A program made the translations under genes and the position numbers. A stretch of 64,000 nt of DNA from Liolophura sinensis. Its lineage: Eukaryota > Mollusca > Polyplacophora > Chitonida > Chitonidae. The first letter of the stretch is position 1. Each line of letters opens with the position of its first letter. Shown here piece after piece: positions 19,610-31,492 of the stretch. The notes under the pieces were generated by a model. The model worked only from the letters and a program-made list of their open reading frames with translations, was not told the origin of the DNA and made no database searches. The stretch covers positions 95,225,805 to 95,289,804 of the forward strand of contig NC_088295.1 in the NCBI RefSeq assembly GCF_032854445.1, given 5' to 3'.

Positions 19610-20628
19610 CACCACTTACACTCGCATGTCGGTCGGTTCATCACAGGCAACCATGAGAACCCGCACGATCATAGTGCCATCACTTACACTGGCATGTCGG
19701 TCCATCACAGGCAACCATGAGAACCCGCACAATCATAGTGCCACCACTTACACTCACATGTCGGTCGGTCCGTCACAGGCAACCATGAGAACCCGCACGA
19801 TCATAGTGCCATCACTTACACTCGCATGTCGGTCCATCACAGGCAACCATGAGAACCCGCACAATCATAGTGCCACCACTTACACTCGCATGTCGGTCCA
19901 TCACGGGCAACCTTGAGAACCCGCACAGTCATAGTGTCACCACTTACACTCGCATGTCGGTCCGTCACACGCAACCATGAGAACCCGCACAATCATAGTG
20001 CCACCACTTACACTCACGTGTCGGTCCATCAAAGGCAACCATGAGAACCCGCTCAATCATAGTGCCACCTCTTACACTCGCATGTCGTTTCATCAAAGGC
20101 AGCCATGAGAACCCGCACAATCATAGTGCTTCCACTTACAGTCGCATGTCGGTCCAACACAGGCAACCATGAGAACCCGCACAATCATAGTGCCATCATT
20201 TAAACTTACATGTCGGTCCATCACAGGCAACCATGAAAAACCGGACAATCATATTGCCACCACTTACACTGGCATGTCGGTCCATCACAGACAACCATGA
20301 AAACCCGCTCAATCATAGTGCCATCACTTACACTCGCAAGTCGGTTCATCAAAGGCAACCATGAGAACCCGCACAATCATAGTGCCACCACTTACACTGG
20401 CATGTCGGTCCATCACAGGCAACCATGAGAACCCGCACAATCATAGTGCCACCACTTACACTGGCATGTCGGTCCATCACAGGCAACCATGAGAACCCGC
20501 ACAATCATAGTGCCACCACTTACACTCGCGTGTCGGTCCATCACAGGCAACCATGAGAACCTGCACAATCATAGCGCCACCACTTTCACTCGTATATCGG
20601 TCCATCACAGGCAACCATGGGCCCGTTA
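19610..20628. repeat. 64-bp minisatellite
   Basis: About 15-16 units of 64-68 bp containing aaccatgagaacccgcac and catagtgccaccactta. Some units carry an extra cggt. It ends abruptly at the truncated MITE copy. Confidence 0.9.
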
Positions 20629-20629
20629 T

Positions 20630-21045
20630 TGGGTAGTGCACAAAAACAGTGAGGTTCCTCCTCATCACCAATGATGGGCGGCGAAAAAAAAATTTTATCC
20701 TCTTCGAGAATTGTAGTGCCCTTGAAACAGAATCTTGGGTGGCATAAAATTTTCGCGACCAATCACCCTGCTCGAAGATGACAAAAAAAAATCCAAACAT
20801 GATAAACGTTGATTTGAGTTGTCCAGTTCGAAAGTTTAGACGGCTAGATAACTTTTAAAAAATGGTTTACCAACGCTGACTTTGACACATTACATTTGGA
20901 GAGTTTTAGAGAATCGGTGGATAGCAAAAATAAGGTAGGATTCGAGCCGTTTTTTTTTTTTTTAGTAAAATTGTCCGCGTGGAAGTCTACATGACCGAAG
21001 CTGGGCGTGATGGTAGAAACGTCCAGCTTAGCTTTGGGCTACTAT
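20630..21045. mobile_element. Second MITE copy, one inverted arm missing
   Basis: Matches the centre and right arm of the element at 15362-15995, down to the end cgtccagcttagctttgggc. The left arm is absent; the element abuts the 64-bp array directly. Confidence 0.7.
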
Positions 21046-21641
21046 CGTGACTCACTAAACAGATCTGATATAATGGGACACAGTAAATGCCATGTAAATC
21101 GTGGAGAAATCAGAATAGATATACTCACTGTACGGTATTCCGATTGTACTCTTCAGACAGACTTAATCAGCAAGGATACTATACCGACAATTTACTGGAT
21201 CAAGCTTGCGAACAGTTATATTAAAATTAAATATACACTTCCACATGACTATTTATAGGTTGTACCGGTTGATATATTCCAACCAAACACTACCAAATGA
21301 TCTGTCCATGGTAGTTCATCGACTTCTCCCAGCTATCCGGCATCCACGGAGAATATGATTCTCGAATGTTACAATCAATTAAGGGTTAGTATTTTCTTTA
21401 TACATAAAAAACAAGCATTTCTAGATGTATTATTTTCGCGCGAAAGCAATACATGCCCCATACCGACTTGAGCCGAAACAATATCTAATTGCTATGTCAA
21501 AATTAATAACGAAAACGGCCATAATTTTGTTGAAAATGGAAACAGTGCACCGCTTTTCAATTCCATGTGATGAACCGCTGAGAGAAAAAAATCCACAAAA
21601 CTTATTCGTGTCAGTTTGCTAGCATGTATTTGTTTATAGTG
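21046..21641. other. Unassigned stretch with one strong acceptor-like site
   Basis: On the minus strand near 21580-21600 the sequence ggatttttttctctcag is a good 3' splice site, followed by an open frame of about 48 codons. It is phase-compatible with the donor at 21967, so it could be an alternative last exon of the unknown gene there. No family resemblance. Confidence 0.3.
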
Positions 21642-21798
21642 TTATTGGCTTTTAAGCGTGATATTCCCTAGACAATCGCCAATTTCTTCTGCTGCCATAA
21701 GTGAATCTAGGTGGTCTGACATCCATTTCGTCATTCTGTCTTCATTATTCGCCGCTGACTGTGATCTGAGTACATTTAACGCCAGCTGTCGAAAGCTT
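21642..21798 (-). CDS. Putative last exon of an unrecognised gene
   Basis: The translation LALNVLRSQSAANNEDRMTK continues WMSDHLDSLMAAEEIGDCLG and stops at 21642-21644. Composition is protein-like: mixed charged and helical residues, no repeats. An acceptor ccaag at 21799-21800 would join in phase with the exon at 21968-22110, but its pyrimidine tract is poor. I do not recognise the family. It could be an old pseudogene fragment. Confidence 0.35.
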
Positions 21799-21967
21799 CT
21801 TGGTGTCCAAAGCGCATGCGCGATGACCTACCACACGACAGACCAGTCAAGAAATCGGCTGTGAACTTTTAATGTTGGGTAAAGTCTAGTTCACTGCAGA
21901 GAAGCTATACATGGTAACATATGCATATGGGAACAGAGGAAAGCCGAAAATGCAAGAAAACACTTAC

Positions 21968-22110
21968 GTGCCATCAGCAAATGTCAAATGAATTACGTTC
22001 GCCGACGTTTTCGTTGTCTTCTGGACAATTTTTTTCTCATTCTGTGACGTAGTGGTAATTCTATAATTCCTCCCCACAAACTTCACTACGTCTTCATTGA
22101 ACACGTGCAG
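21968..22110 (-). CDS. Putative coding exon of an unrecognised gene
   Basis: The frame reads LHVFNEDVVKFVGRNYRITT, TSQNEKKIVQKTTKTSANVI, HLTFADGT up to a good donor (GGCAC|gtaagtg, phase 2). It is open for 47 codons with a soluble-protein look. A stop precedes it in frame, so it needs an acceptor (gtag just upstream, weak) or a start outside. The family is not recognised. The 143-bp length with a strong donor argues for a real or recently real exon. Confidence 0.4.
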
Positions 22111-22958
22111 CTACTGTTTTCGCGCATGGCGCATGTGCACATATGGTTGAGGTTTAGGTGTTGGAAAAAAAATCTCTGTCACAGAGCCTATTTCCTGTCA
22201 TTTTAAAAGCATCTGGCAAAAAAGCTGAGCTGTTTTATAGATTGGAAAGTTTAAATGACACATATTTTTACATGATTCTCAATAGACGTCAACGTGATCG
22301 ACGTACCGTACCAATTTAGGTCACTCAGGTAGATGGCACCACGCGGTGAGTAGCTCAAAGTAGATCTTATTTTCGAATTCGACTGAGATTTTCTGAGAAA
22401 ATATCGAATATAGGTAAGTGCCAAAGGTTGCAAAAGGTGCATAAATGTCTTAGCTTGCCGACAGACCATGTATTAAGTGGATTTGGAAGTTAAGTACTGC
22501 GTATGCAGCGAGCGTTGCCGATGGCGTAGCTGAATACAGAGACTATGTCCTAATTGGGTGCACACGTCATTCAGGCTAAGGATGGCAGCGGTCTCCGCGT
22601 ATCAGTAAATATAAGCCACCCTTAGACCGGATTTTCGGACTAAAGGCAGACAGGTTAGTCCTTGTTGAAACAAAGGCTGAGCCCTGCTGCATCGGTATCG
22701 TACGCTGGACACTTTGAAGAGTCCAAGTTGTTCCTCCTTCCATACATACCTCCATGTATCTATAAAAAATGCGCTACCCAAGAGTTTGTTTCAATATTAT
22801 AGGATATACAATACAATATTATTTTGTAAGACGGCCCGGAGGCTAGAGCCACCTGATCTCTTGGTAGCACTAACACCATACCAGATGGCGTGAGCGCAAA
22901 AATATATAAGCCCTTTTCTCCATGCTTCAACATGGGGCCGCCATTTGTTTTCGTTCAC
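22111..22958. other. Unassigned stretch
   Basis: No supported gene or repeat. A first exon or promoter of the unknown minus-strand gene would be expected here if that gene is real. Confidence 0.35.
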
Positions 22959-23136
22959 GATGTCGGGTGATCACATGCATGATCTCCAACTTCCGGGATG
23001 TCGGGTGATCACCCTGTATGATCTCCAAATTCCGGGATGTCGGGTGATCACACGCATGATCTCCAACTTCCGGGATGTCGGGTGATCACACGCATGATCT
23101 CCAACTTCCGGGATGTCGGGTGATCACATGCATGAT
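22959..23136. repeat. 39-bp array, left part, interrupted by LINE cluster
   Basis: About 4.5 units of the same 39-bp repeat as at 29528-30530 (gatgtcgggtgatcac, atgatctccaacttccgg). The array breaks at catgat, where the LINE 5' end begins. Confidence 0.9.
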
Positions 23137-23549
23137 GTTCTCATGTATTCAGTATGGCGGCGAGTGAAGTTTGACGTGCGTAGCTCCGTGTCTGTATTTG
23201 TACCTAGCCGGAAGTATGATAGTTAAATAGCCAGCTCTTCAATTCTACTGATGAAGGAAGTGCGGAAAGCTACTTATTGATCTATGTGGTGCTCTTCTTG
23301 ACGGAATTGTCCAGGTTTTCTAACAATCTCGATTTCCTAAAGTAACTTAGTCAGTTATCCTTTACAATATGGCGGACAGTCATGAATTCAGTGCTGTCCT
23401 GGAAAGCGTAGATCTTGTGCAGAGATAACAAACCCCAGGGTAAAGAGGGTAAATTCCACGGGAAACACCCTATTATATGTCATCTTCGCCCAGTACGTCA
23501 CTCCTTGATCAATTAGTCCAGAAAAGTAAAGAAGTGAGAAGATTTCCGT

Positions 23550-24200
23550 TCAGGTCCAGGAGGCCATTTTGTCTTCACTTAAACCCCTACTGGATATTAT
23601 CCAGGTAAACCAAAGTAAGGTAAATGACTTGACTGCCGAGCTCAAGAACGTCATTGACCACCTTTCAGCCAGAGACGAAACCATTAAAACTTGAAACTGT
23701 GAAATAACTGATATGTCAGCTGAAATAAGCCAATGGAAATCTGAAAGTATGGAATCTAAAAGTGGGAAGGCTGTGTTGAAAAAACAAAACAATCTCCTAC
23801 ACGATAAATCGGAACGGTAAATTGGTCGAAATGGGCTTCGAATGAGTGGACTAAAGGTGGAAGATGGTGAAACCACTGACCTTGCAGAGTGTAGACTAGC
23901 AAACAAAATATGAGTTGTTTGCTGAATGTCTCAGTGTAATATTTCTAGACCACACTATGTTGGCAGGAATAATAAACAGATTATTATCAAATGTGTATAG
24001 TACAGAAAACGATGGGAGATAATTTCAGCCAGGATGAAACTGAGGCAACCTGAAGAGTTTTCTTCTGTGTTCATAAACGAGGACCTTACCCATTATCGTT
24101 ATAAGCTTCTAAAACAAACTACTTGACCTCCGGAAAAACGGGATCTGTTCTCAGTCAAAGGACGCTAATATATTCGTCAAAAAGTCAGAACAGGGTGAGA
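23550..24200 (+). pseudogene. LINE ORF1 remnant
   Basis: Broken frames read LLDIIQVNQSKVNDLTAELK (coiled-coil type), then NGLRMSGLKVEDGETTDLAE and later FINEDLTHYRYKLLKQT. These align with coiled-coil and RRM-like parts of the intact ORF1 at 61425-62486 (PRISGLSLQPGETTDDAVCR, YINEDLTKTRYKLFKRLL). Confidence 0.75.
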
Positions 24201-24962
24201 CAAACCTGCCCCACTGCTTCTCGTGACCAGTTTACTAACTAATTTACGTGTAGTATTCTCTACTTAATTGTAGCAATCTGATTTATTTTCATCACATTTC
24301 TCTCGAAGTTTCAGCTTTCTGTCTTGGGCATAAAAGGTTGAAGTTATATAATTGTGATCTAAACACTGACCACTTTCTTGCACGGGATACTTGTGGCATG
24401 TTGCATGTCCGTGCCGTGTTATAGTCATGACGCATCGTTTATTTTGTGTCTTATTTCACTTAGGATATGTTGTTCCATACGTTGGTTGTGCCTAAAGATG
24501 TCCTTGAAATGGGAATCATGTATAGTCTGTTTTGTGTATGTTTGATATTGGCAAACTACACAGTTACTGGCTTCTGTATATAGTATAATGTAACATCCTC
24601 CGGTACTGGGTATAGAGCTATTACAAAGGTACTGCAAATACCCATCATTACATTATTGACATAAAGAGTAGTAGTCATTAATTACTTTCTTATATATTTA
24701 TTGTGTATGTTTCTTTGCTTTCCTGTTTATTTTTATTCCCACTTATCTTTTATTACATGGAAGTCATAATATCTTGTTTAAACTGCTTTTTGCAGCTGTT
24801 GGAAATCGTATTACTTTCTTTACTGGTCGAGACTGTGCTTCCTTCTACTAATATTATTTTTTCCTCATTGGTGACATAAACCAGTACAGAGCGGCAATCG
24901 GGTCATGGCATAATCATATCAGTTATGAAGTATATTTACTTATCAGACGCCTAAGAGATGTA

Positions 24963-27110
24963 TTGTACGACTATATCTGTACTTTTATATCTACTGACTC
25001 TGTTGAGAATCTCACTATCTTATGTTTACTTTGTTGCGTTCTTAATCAACATTACATCAGAATAGTATCTAAGCTCCGTTTGTTAATGTGCGGTGACGTA
25101 CATTCTAATCCAGGACAATCAAGCACGCGAGCTATAAAATTCTGCCACATTAATGCACGAAGCATTGTAGCCTGAATGGAGGATGACTTTTCTACCCTCT
25201 CTAAACGGGACGAAATTAACACCTTACTGTGTATGAAATATGATTATGATGTGATTGGAGTGATCGAAACATGGCTTGATGAAGGGATTTAGGATGAAGA
25301 GGTGGGGCTACCAAGGTATTACAATGAACGTCAGGATAGGAATCGGCATGATGGTGGAATCACAATTTATATAAAGTCCTCATTAAATGCAGTTCGTAGG
25401 AAAGATCTGGAAAATGATACCGAAATGGTATGTATTCAAATTTATCATTGTTCTAAAAATGTTCTGTTTGCCACCTGTTATAGGAGTATATCCGGAGTAT
25501 GTACTCCCTTAGCTAACCTAGATCATTGAACTATCTACTGTTGTGTGGATATTCCATGTAGCTCAAAGCCCCAAGCCCCAAGCATTTACACGTCATGTTT
25601 GGAATGACAAATGTGCCGACTTACAGGGCCTAAACATTGCGCTAAGCCAGGCTCCATTGATTACTGTAAGACATCTTCGATAGCGCTGATGATAAGGGTT
25701 ATGCTTGGAGTTCTCTGTTGTTTTGGTGTTGCTAAGAGTATATTCCTAATAAAGATGTAACTATTCGTCCACGAGATAAACCGTAGATGACTAATGATGT
25801 CAGAGGGAAGCTTAGAATTAGAAATAGACTATTTAAAAATTGAAGAGGACAAATTCGGATTATCATAAAGTACAGTTTATTGTTTTCTAGGCGAGAAGCA
25901 AATACATCAAAGCGTGAAGCAATAGCTAGATTTGCTAACAAAATTAAACTGAAACTTTCAAATCCTCATATTGACACAAAAGCTTGTTGGTCAATTATGA
26001 AATCTGTATTAGGATGTAAGGCTAAGCCATCGATTCCACCCTTCTAATAAATGGATGGAATTTTTCAAATGATTTTGAAAATCTGATGAATGCTGTACTT
26101 TTTTTCATCTCAGTCTACCCAACCCGTAACAGTTGTAACTTTACCCCCTTTCAGGTTCATGACTTAATCACGCTTAAACCTTCTATAAACCACTTCATCT
26201 GAGGTCAAGGATCTTCTCATGAAATTGAATACCAAAAAAGCATCTGGTGTGGATAACATTGCTAATTTTATGTTAAAACATTGTGCCGATCAAATCGCTT
26301 CTTCTCTCTCGAATATCTTTAATTCCTCGTTAGAATCTGGCATATTTCCCTCGTGCTGGAAAATATCTTGACTTAGCCCAGTTTACAAAAAAAGGGTGAT
26401 CGAAACATCATGTCTAATTACAGACCTGTTTCTCTTCAATCATCGCTCTCTAAAATCCTTGAAAAAATGGTTTATACAAGGTTATATGAATATTGTGATG
26501 AAAATAATCTTCTGATTCCCAATAATTCTGGTTTTAAACATGGCGATTTCGCTGTAAACCAAATGTTGAAAATTGTCCACAGATCAGTGCTTGGATTAAG
26601 GTGAGGATGTGTGCTTGGTTTTCCTTGACCTCAGCAAAGCGTTTGATAGAGTATGGCATGAAGGATTATTGTTCAAACTAAGACAAATTGGTATTGAGTG
26701 ATAGAATAATTAACGTATGCTTAAATGGCGTTAGTTCCAGTTCTAAACGTATTTTTACTGGAGTGCCTCAAGGTTCTGTCTTGGGACCTGTCTTATTCCT
26801 TATTTATATTAATGATATTAACACTGATAATCGAATGTGACATCAACATTTTTGCCGATGACACATCACTAGCTGAACAAGTTCGTGATTTAACCACCTC
26901 CGAAAATAAGATCAATCGTGACTTAAATCGTCTCCATCAGTGGGCTGGACAATGGTTAGTTGAATTCAATGCTACTAAAACAGTTTTTCTGTATATGTCT
27001 CTGAAACGCAGATTGACTTACCCTAAACTATATCTCCATGGAATTGAAATCAAAAGAGTCCAGTCTCATAAGCATCTGGGCATTATTATTCAACAAAATA
27101 ATGAAATGAA
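24963..27110 (+). pseudogene. LINE ORF2 remnant A: endonuclease and reverse transcriptase
   Basis: The start carries a 2A-like LLMCGDVHSNPGQ (25080-25118). Endonuclease pieces follow (CHINARSIVA, IGVIETWL), with an internal deletion between CYR (~25480) and LANLDH (~25510). Reverse transcriptase pieces include NYRPVSLQSSLSKILEKMVY, FLDLSKAFDRVWH near 26620, [10 protein letters not shown] near 26760 and FADDTSL near 26850. Numerous stops and frame changes. It ends at HLGIII near 27090, where a second copy begins. Confidence 0.85.
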
Positions 27111-28708
27111 ATGTTATGGATTTCAATACGTAATAAAAACAAAACAATTTTATTTACTGCGTACTATCGCCCCCCAAATCAACGCACAGATGTACGCAAA
27201 GATTTTCTGCAAAGCTTTGAATTCTCCCTTGACGTAGCTATTTCAGAAAACCCAGACGCAGTAGTCATAATGAGAGATTTTAATGACAGGTGTACACGTT
27301 GGAACGAATTTCGTAAGGGTAGTGAACTTAAAATGAATCTTAATAACATCTTTAAGGGAAAAAATTTGTCCAGATGATCGACAAGCCTACGAGATATTCT
27401 GACAAAACCGCCAATCTACTGGATTAATTATAACGGATAGCCCTGGATTTGTCACAGAATCTGGAGTTTCCTGTCCTTTAACGAATCTAGATCTCTCAAC
27501 GATGTATTGTGTTCTTAATATTTCCAAAATTAACAGGCCTAAGGAAAACAAAAGACATTTCTGGGACTACAAAACAGCTAATTTAGAAGAACTGAATAAT
27601 TCACTAAAAAGTACACTTTTTGACCTAATTATAGACATTTTCGATTCCATCGACGATAAAGTCTATGTGTGGACCGAATTATTTCTTTCGAGTTGTGCCC
27701 AGACTATCCCGAACAAAACAGTTCTAACAAGCCCAAGGGATAAGCCTTGGAAGACTTATGACGTCAGACGTAAATTTCGAAGTAGGGACAGATGGTTCAA
27801 AGAGTTTAAACGCACCAAGTCGGGTGATGATAACTTCTATTTATTTTGACTAGACGAGAAGACAGTGTGGCAAAGCACAATGCGATTAGGAGATACACCG
27901 ACTCTATAATGTTGAAATTGTCCGACCCCAGTGTTGACACGAAGACTTACTGAAGCTAATGAAATCTGTCCTCGACTGTAAAGCAAAACCCCAAATACCT
28001 CTACTCTTAGGTAACAACAAAGTTATATCTGACGACATGGCCTCCACCAATCTATCTTCAAGAATTATGAACCAGTGCAATGGATAGTGTTTACAACCTC
28101 AAAAATGTAAATAGAATTAAACCTTTCGATTGTCGTATTAATCTTTTTTATTCCTCCTTTTCCCTCTGACAGCAAAAGACTATAATAAGATGCCTATAAA
28201 CTTTAAACAGTATACGTTAACACATTTTAAGAAATATATATCTGCTAATAAACCCAATAATCTCACCTTTGTATGTAATTCTTTTAATAGTTTTCCTTCA
28301 ATAGCTCATGGGAAGGTCTGCGGCAACCTGCGGTTCTGTCCGGTTTCTTCGCACCATAATGCTCGCCGCCGTCGTATAGGGGAAATATTTTTGAGTACGG
28401 TGTAAAACACCAATCAAATAAATAAATAAATCAATAGCTCATTGTAGGGTGAGGATGGGACTAAGCCTTTTACGTGGCGATCTGTATGAATTTAATATTA
28501 TTTGCGAATATGCCTGCCCAGAGTGTGTATTGTGTGAAAATGCTCGACACTGTCTATTCACCTCTCCCGCTTTTGCCGCCCTAAGGGGGCACATGCACAT
28601 CGTACTTGCCCGTGTCCCTTGTCCTGGTGCACACTTCTCTGTACTCGAAGATCTTTGTCAAAAGCGAACGTTGTACACATTATCAAATGGGTCTACGGAT
28701 TTGAGTAT
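27105..28708 (+). pseudogene. LINE ORF2 remnant B: endonuclease to C-terminal domain
   Basis: It restarts in the endonuclease (TAYYRPPNQRTD, VIMRDFNDRCTRWNE), continues through the linker (TSPRDKPWKTYDVRRKFRSR) to ~27850, lacks the reverse transcriptase core, and resumes in the C-terminal region (MRMGLSLLRGDLYEFN, CPECVLCENARHCLF at 28449-28600). A SINE interrupts it at 28310-28430. Confidence 0.75.
28310..28430 (+). mobile_element. 5'-truncated tRNA-SINE inserted in the LINE
   Basis: Plus-oriented 3' part of the SINE family (gaaggtctgcggcaacctgc to the aataaataaataaa tail). It is flanked by a 12-bp target duplication tcaatagctcat at 28298-28309 and 28431-28442, so insertion postdates the LINE. 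Confidence 0.9.
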
Positions 28709-29240
28709 TTAATTTAATTCTTTATTTATTTAACGAGGATTTCTCACAGCCTAATGGCTACTACGGAGATCTCCTCAAAGCATCAATTAACAACATAATA
28801 GCTAACGAAGTACATATATATAAATATGGGAATACATATTTCAGGTAACGGAATATAAGTTGAAATAAATTAATCATTATTTACAATGTTAATATCGTTA
28901 TTACCATTACCATGATCATAAAACCTTTCTGTAACAATTTATGTACACATTGAAAAACAAGTTTATTATCTTCGTAATTTTGATCTTTAGAGCCAAACAA
29001 AAGTATATTGCATATATATCGTGAACATTGTGGAATAAAAACGGAATAATTTACACCGGGTGAAATAATTTGTGTGAGGGTATGTAGCATGTGCTTCCTA
29101 TGGGTGGCAAATTCAGAGCAAATAAAAAAAATAATGAAAGGTATCTTCACATGTATTATTACAGTATTGCTGACAACTTGACTATCTTCAATATAGTGCA
29201 TCAGTACATCGTTGACACTCGACGTTTCTCCAACCTTTAA
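28709..29240 (-). mobile_element. 5'-truncated LINE tail nested in the plus-strand LINE
   Basis: Minus-strand 3' end of the 56566-62723 LINE family. The frame contains FATHRKHMLHTLTQIISPG and SRYICNILLFGSKDQNYEDN, matching AAQRKHIFNRFTKTISP and SKHISNILLFGSNDLSLEDN of the fuller copy. The shared 3' end reads atttaatttaattctttatt on plus. The inner border is approximate. Confidence 0.85.
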
Positions 29241-29527
29241 TTAACTTTATTTAATATCTATTATCTAAAATCCATTTAGTTTGTTTTCTCAGAATTTTGA
29301 TTATTTAATTTCTATATCTACTGTAATGTAATGTTTGCCTATATGTATACATTTATATGTGCATATTTGCATGTTCACTGTGGTACTAGCCGAATTGTGT
29401 CCTTTATATCTCTGAATATCCCCTTATATCTGTATGTAATATGTTGTTGTTTTTGGGGTTTTTTTGCGGAGATCCCCTCCTGGCCATTGGCCGTGGGTCA
29501 TCCGCAATAAAATAAATAAAGATTTAA

Positions 29528-30530
29528 ATGATCTCCAAATTCCGGGATGTCGGGTGATCACCCTGCATGATCTCCAAATTCCGGGATGTCGGGTGATCAC
29601 CCTGCATGATCTCCAAATTCCGGGATGTCGGGTGATCACCCTGCATGATCTCCAAATTCCGGGATGTTGGGTGATCACCCTGCATGATCTCCAAATTCCG
29701 GGATGTTGGGTGATCACCCTGTATGATCTCCAAATTCCGGGATGTCGGGTGATCACCCTGCATGATCTCCAAATTCCGGGATGTCGGGCGATCACCCTGC
29801 ATGATCTCCAAATTCCGGCATGTCGGATGATCACCCTGCATGATCTCCAAATTCCGGGATGTCGGATGATCACCCTGCATGATCTCCAAATTCCGGGATG
29901 TCGGATGATCACACGCATGATCTCCAACTTTCGGGATGTCGGGCGATCACCCTGCATGATCTCCAAATTCCGGGATGTCGGGCGATCACCCTGCATGATC
30001 TCCAAATTCCGGCATGTCGGATGATCACCCTGCATGATCTCCAAATTCCGGGATGTCGGGTGATCACCCTGCATGATCTCCAAATTCCGGGATGTCGGGC
30101 GATCACCCTGTATGATCTCCAAATTCCGGGATGTCGGGTGATCACCCTGCATGATCTCCAAATTCCGGGATGTCGGGCGATCACCCTGCATGATCTCCAA
30201 ATTCCGGCATGTCGGATGATCACCCTGCATGATCTCCAAATTCCGGGATGTCGGATGATCACCCTGCATGATCTCCAAATTCCGGGATGTCGGATGATCA
30301 CACGCATGATCTCCAACTTTCGGGATGTCGGGCGATCACCCTGCATGATCTCCAAATTCCGGCATGTCGGATGATCACCCTGCATGATCTCCAAATTCCG
30401 GGATGTCGGATGATCACCCTGCATGATCTCCAAATTCCGGGATGTCGGATGATCACACGCATGATCTCCAACTTTCGGGATGTCGGGTGATCACCCTGCA
30501 TGATCTCCAAATTCCGGGATGTCGGGTGCA
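29528..30530. repeat. 39-bp array, right part, with higher-order repeats
   Basis: About 26 units of 39 bp (atgatctccaaattccggga type). A variant block ending in acacgcatgatctccaac recurs near 29905, 30295 and 30451, i.e. 10 and 4 units apart, showing block duplication. Frames are open on both strands because the unit is a multiple of three. Confidence 0.9.
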
Positions 30531-30637
30531 TGGTGCACTGCGCACAGACTGAAACAAACGAACCTGCTACCGCCTCAGTCTTATAGGCGTACTACGTACA
30601 CAACCGATTTTCTTCGAAGGCCATAGCCTAGCAGTTA

Positions 30638-30848
30638 TATTTATTTTATTTTTATTTGATTGGTGTTTTACACCATCGACCCACTCAAGAATATTTCACT
30701 TATACAACGGCGGCCAGCATTTTGGCGTGAGGAAACCGGGCAGAGCCCGGGGAAACCCACGACCATTCGCAGGTTGCTGACAGACATTCCCACGAACGGC
30801 CGGAGAGGAAGCCAGTATGAGCTGGATTTTAACTCACAGCGATGGCAT
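30638..30848 (-). mobile_element. tRNA-SINE copy, head truncated or diverged
   Basis: Same family as 15074-15339: AT-rich tail, body agaatatttcacttatacaa and B-box region gctggattttaactcacagc. The distal tRNA head is lost. Confidence 0.85.
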
Positions 30849-30949
30849 TGCTTTTACTTGGTGACAAGATATGTTAGCCCATGCAGCTTTCACTTGGTCA
30901 CAAGATACGTTAGCCCAGCACATTGCAAAACCTGTGAATGTAATCTATT

Positions 30950-31492
30950 TTATAAGGTATAGTGTAGGTAGGCTAAATCGTAAGGTATAGTGTACGTAAG
31001 CCTATTCGTAAGGTATAGTGTACGTAAGCCTAATCGTAAGGTATAGCGTACTTAAGCTTAATCGTAAGGTATAGCGTACTTAGGCCTAATCATAAGGTAT
31101 AGCGTACGTAGGCCTAATCATAAAGTATAGCGTAAGTAGGCCTAATCGTAAGATATAGCGGGCGTAGGCCTAATCGTAAGGCATAATGTAAGTAGGCCTA
31201 ATCATAAGGTATAGCGTACGTACGCCTAATCATAAGGTATAGCCCATGCAGCCCTAATCATAAGGTATTGTGTAAGTAGTCCTAATCATAAGGTATAGTG
31301 TACTTAGGCCTAATCATAAGGTATAGTGTACTTAGGCCTAATCTTAAGATATAGTGTATGCAGGCCTAATCATAAGATATAGTGTATGCAGGCCTAATCA
31401 TAAGATATAGTGTATGCAGGCCTAATCATAAGGTATAGTGTACGCAGGCCTAATCATAAGGTATAGAGTACGCAGGCCTAATCGTAAGGTTA
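30950..31492. repeat. 28-bp minisatellite
   Basis: About 19 units of 27-28 bp with aaggtatagcgtacgtaggc. Copies are diverged. Confidence 0.88.

Larger units (their letters stand above)
23137..29527 (+). mobile_element. Decayed nested LINE cluster (CR1/L2-like group), inside a minisatellite
   Basis: Plus-strand remains of ORF1 and ORF2, a second ORF2 piece joined at ~27100, C-terminal and 3' end sequence to 29527, plus a minus-strand LINE tail and a SINE inserted in it. The outer borders fall in one 39-bp array and share atgat (23132-23136 and 29528-29532), a possible short target duplication. Many stops and deletions show it is old. Confidence 0.8.

Noticed and set aside
22959-30530. CRISPR-like direct repeats of 36-40 bp
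   Set aside because: Units are contiguous with no unique spacers, and the sequence is from an animal with introns.
29424-30531. Several long open frames with 13-residue repeats
   Set aside because: Product of the 39-bp array; open on both strands and interrupted only by unit variants.
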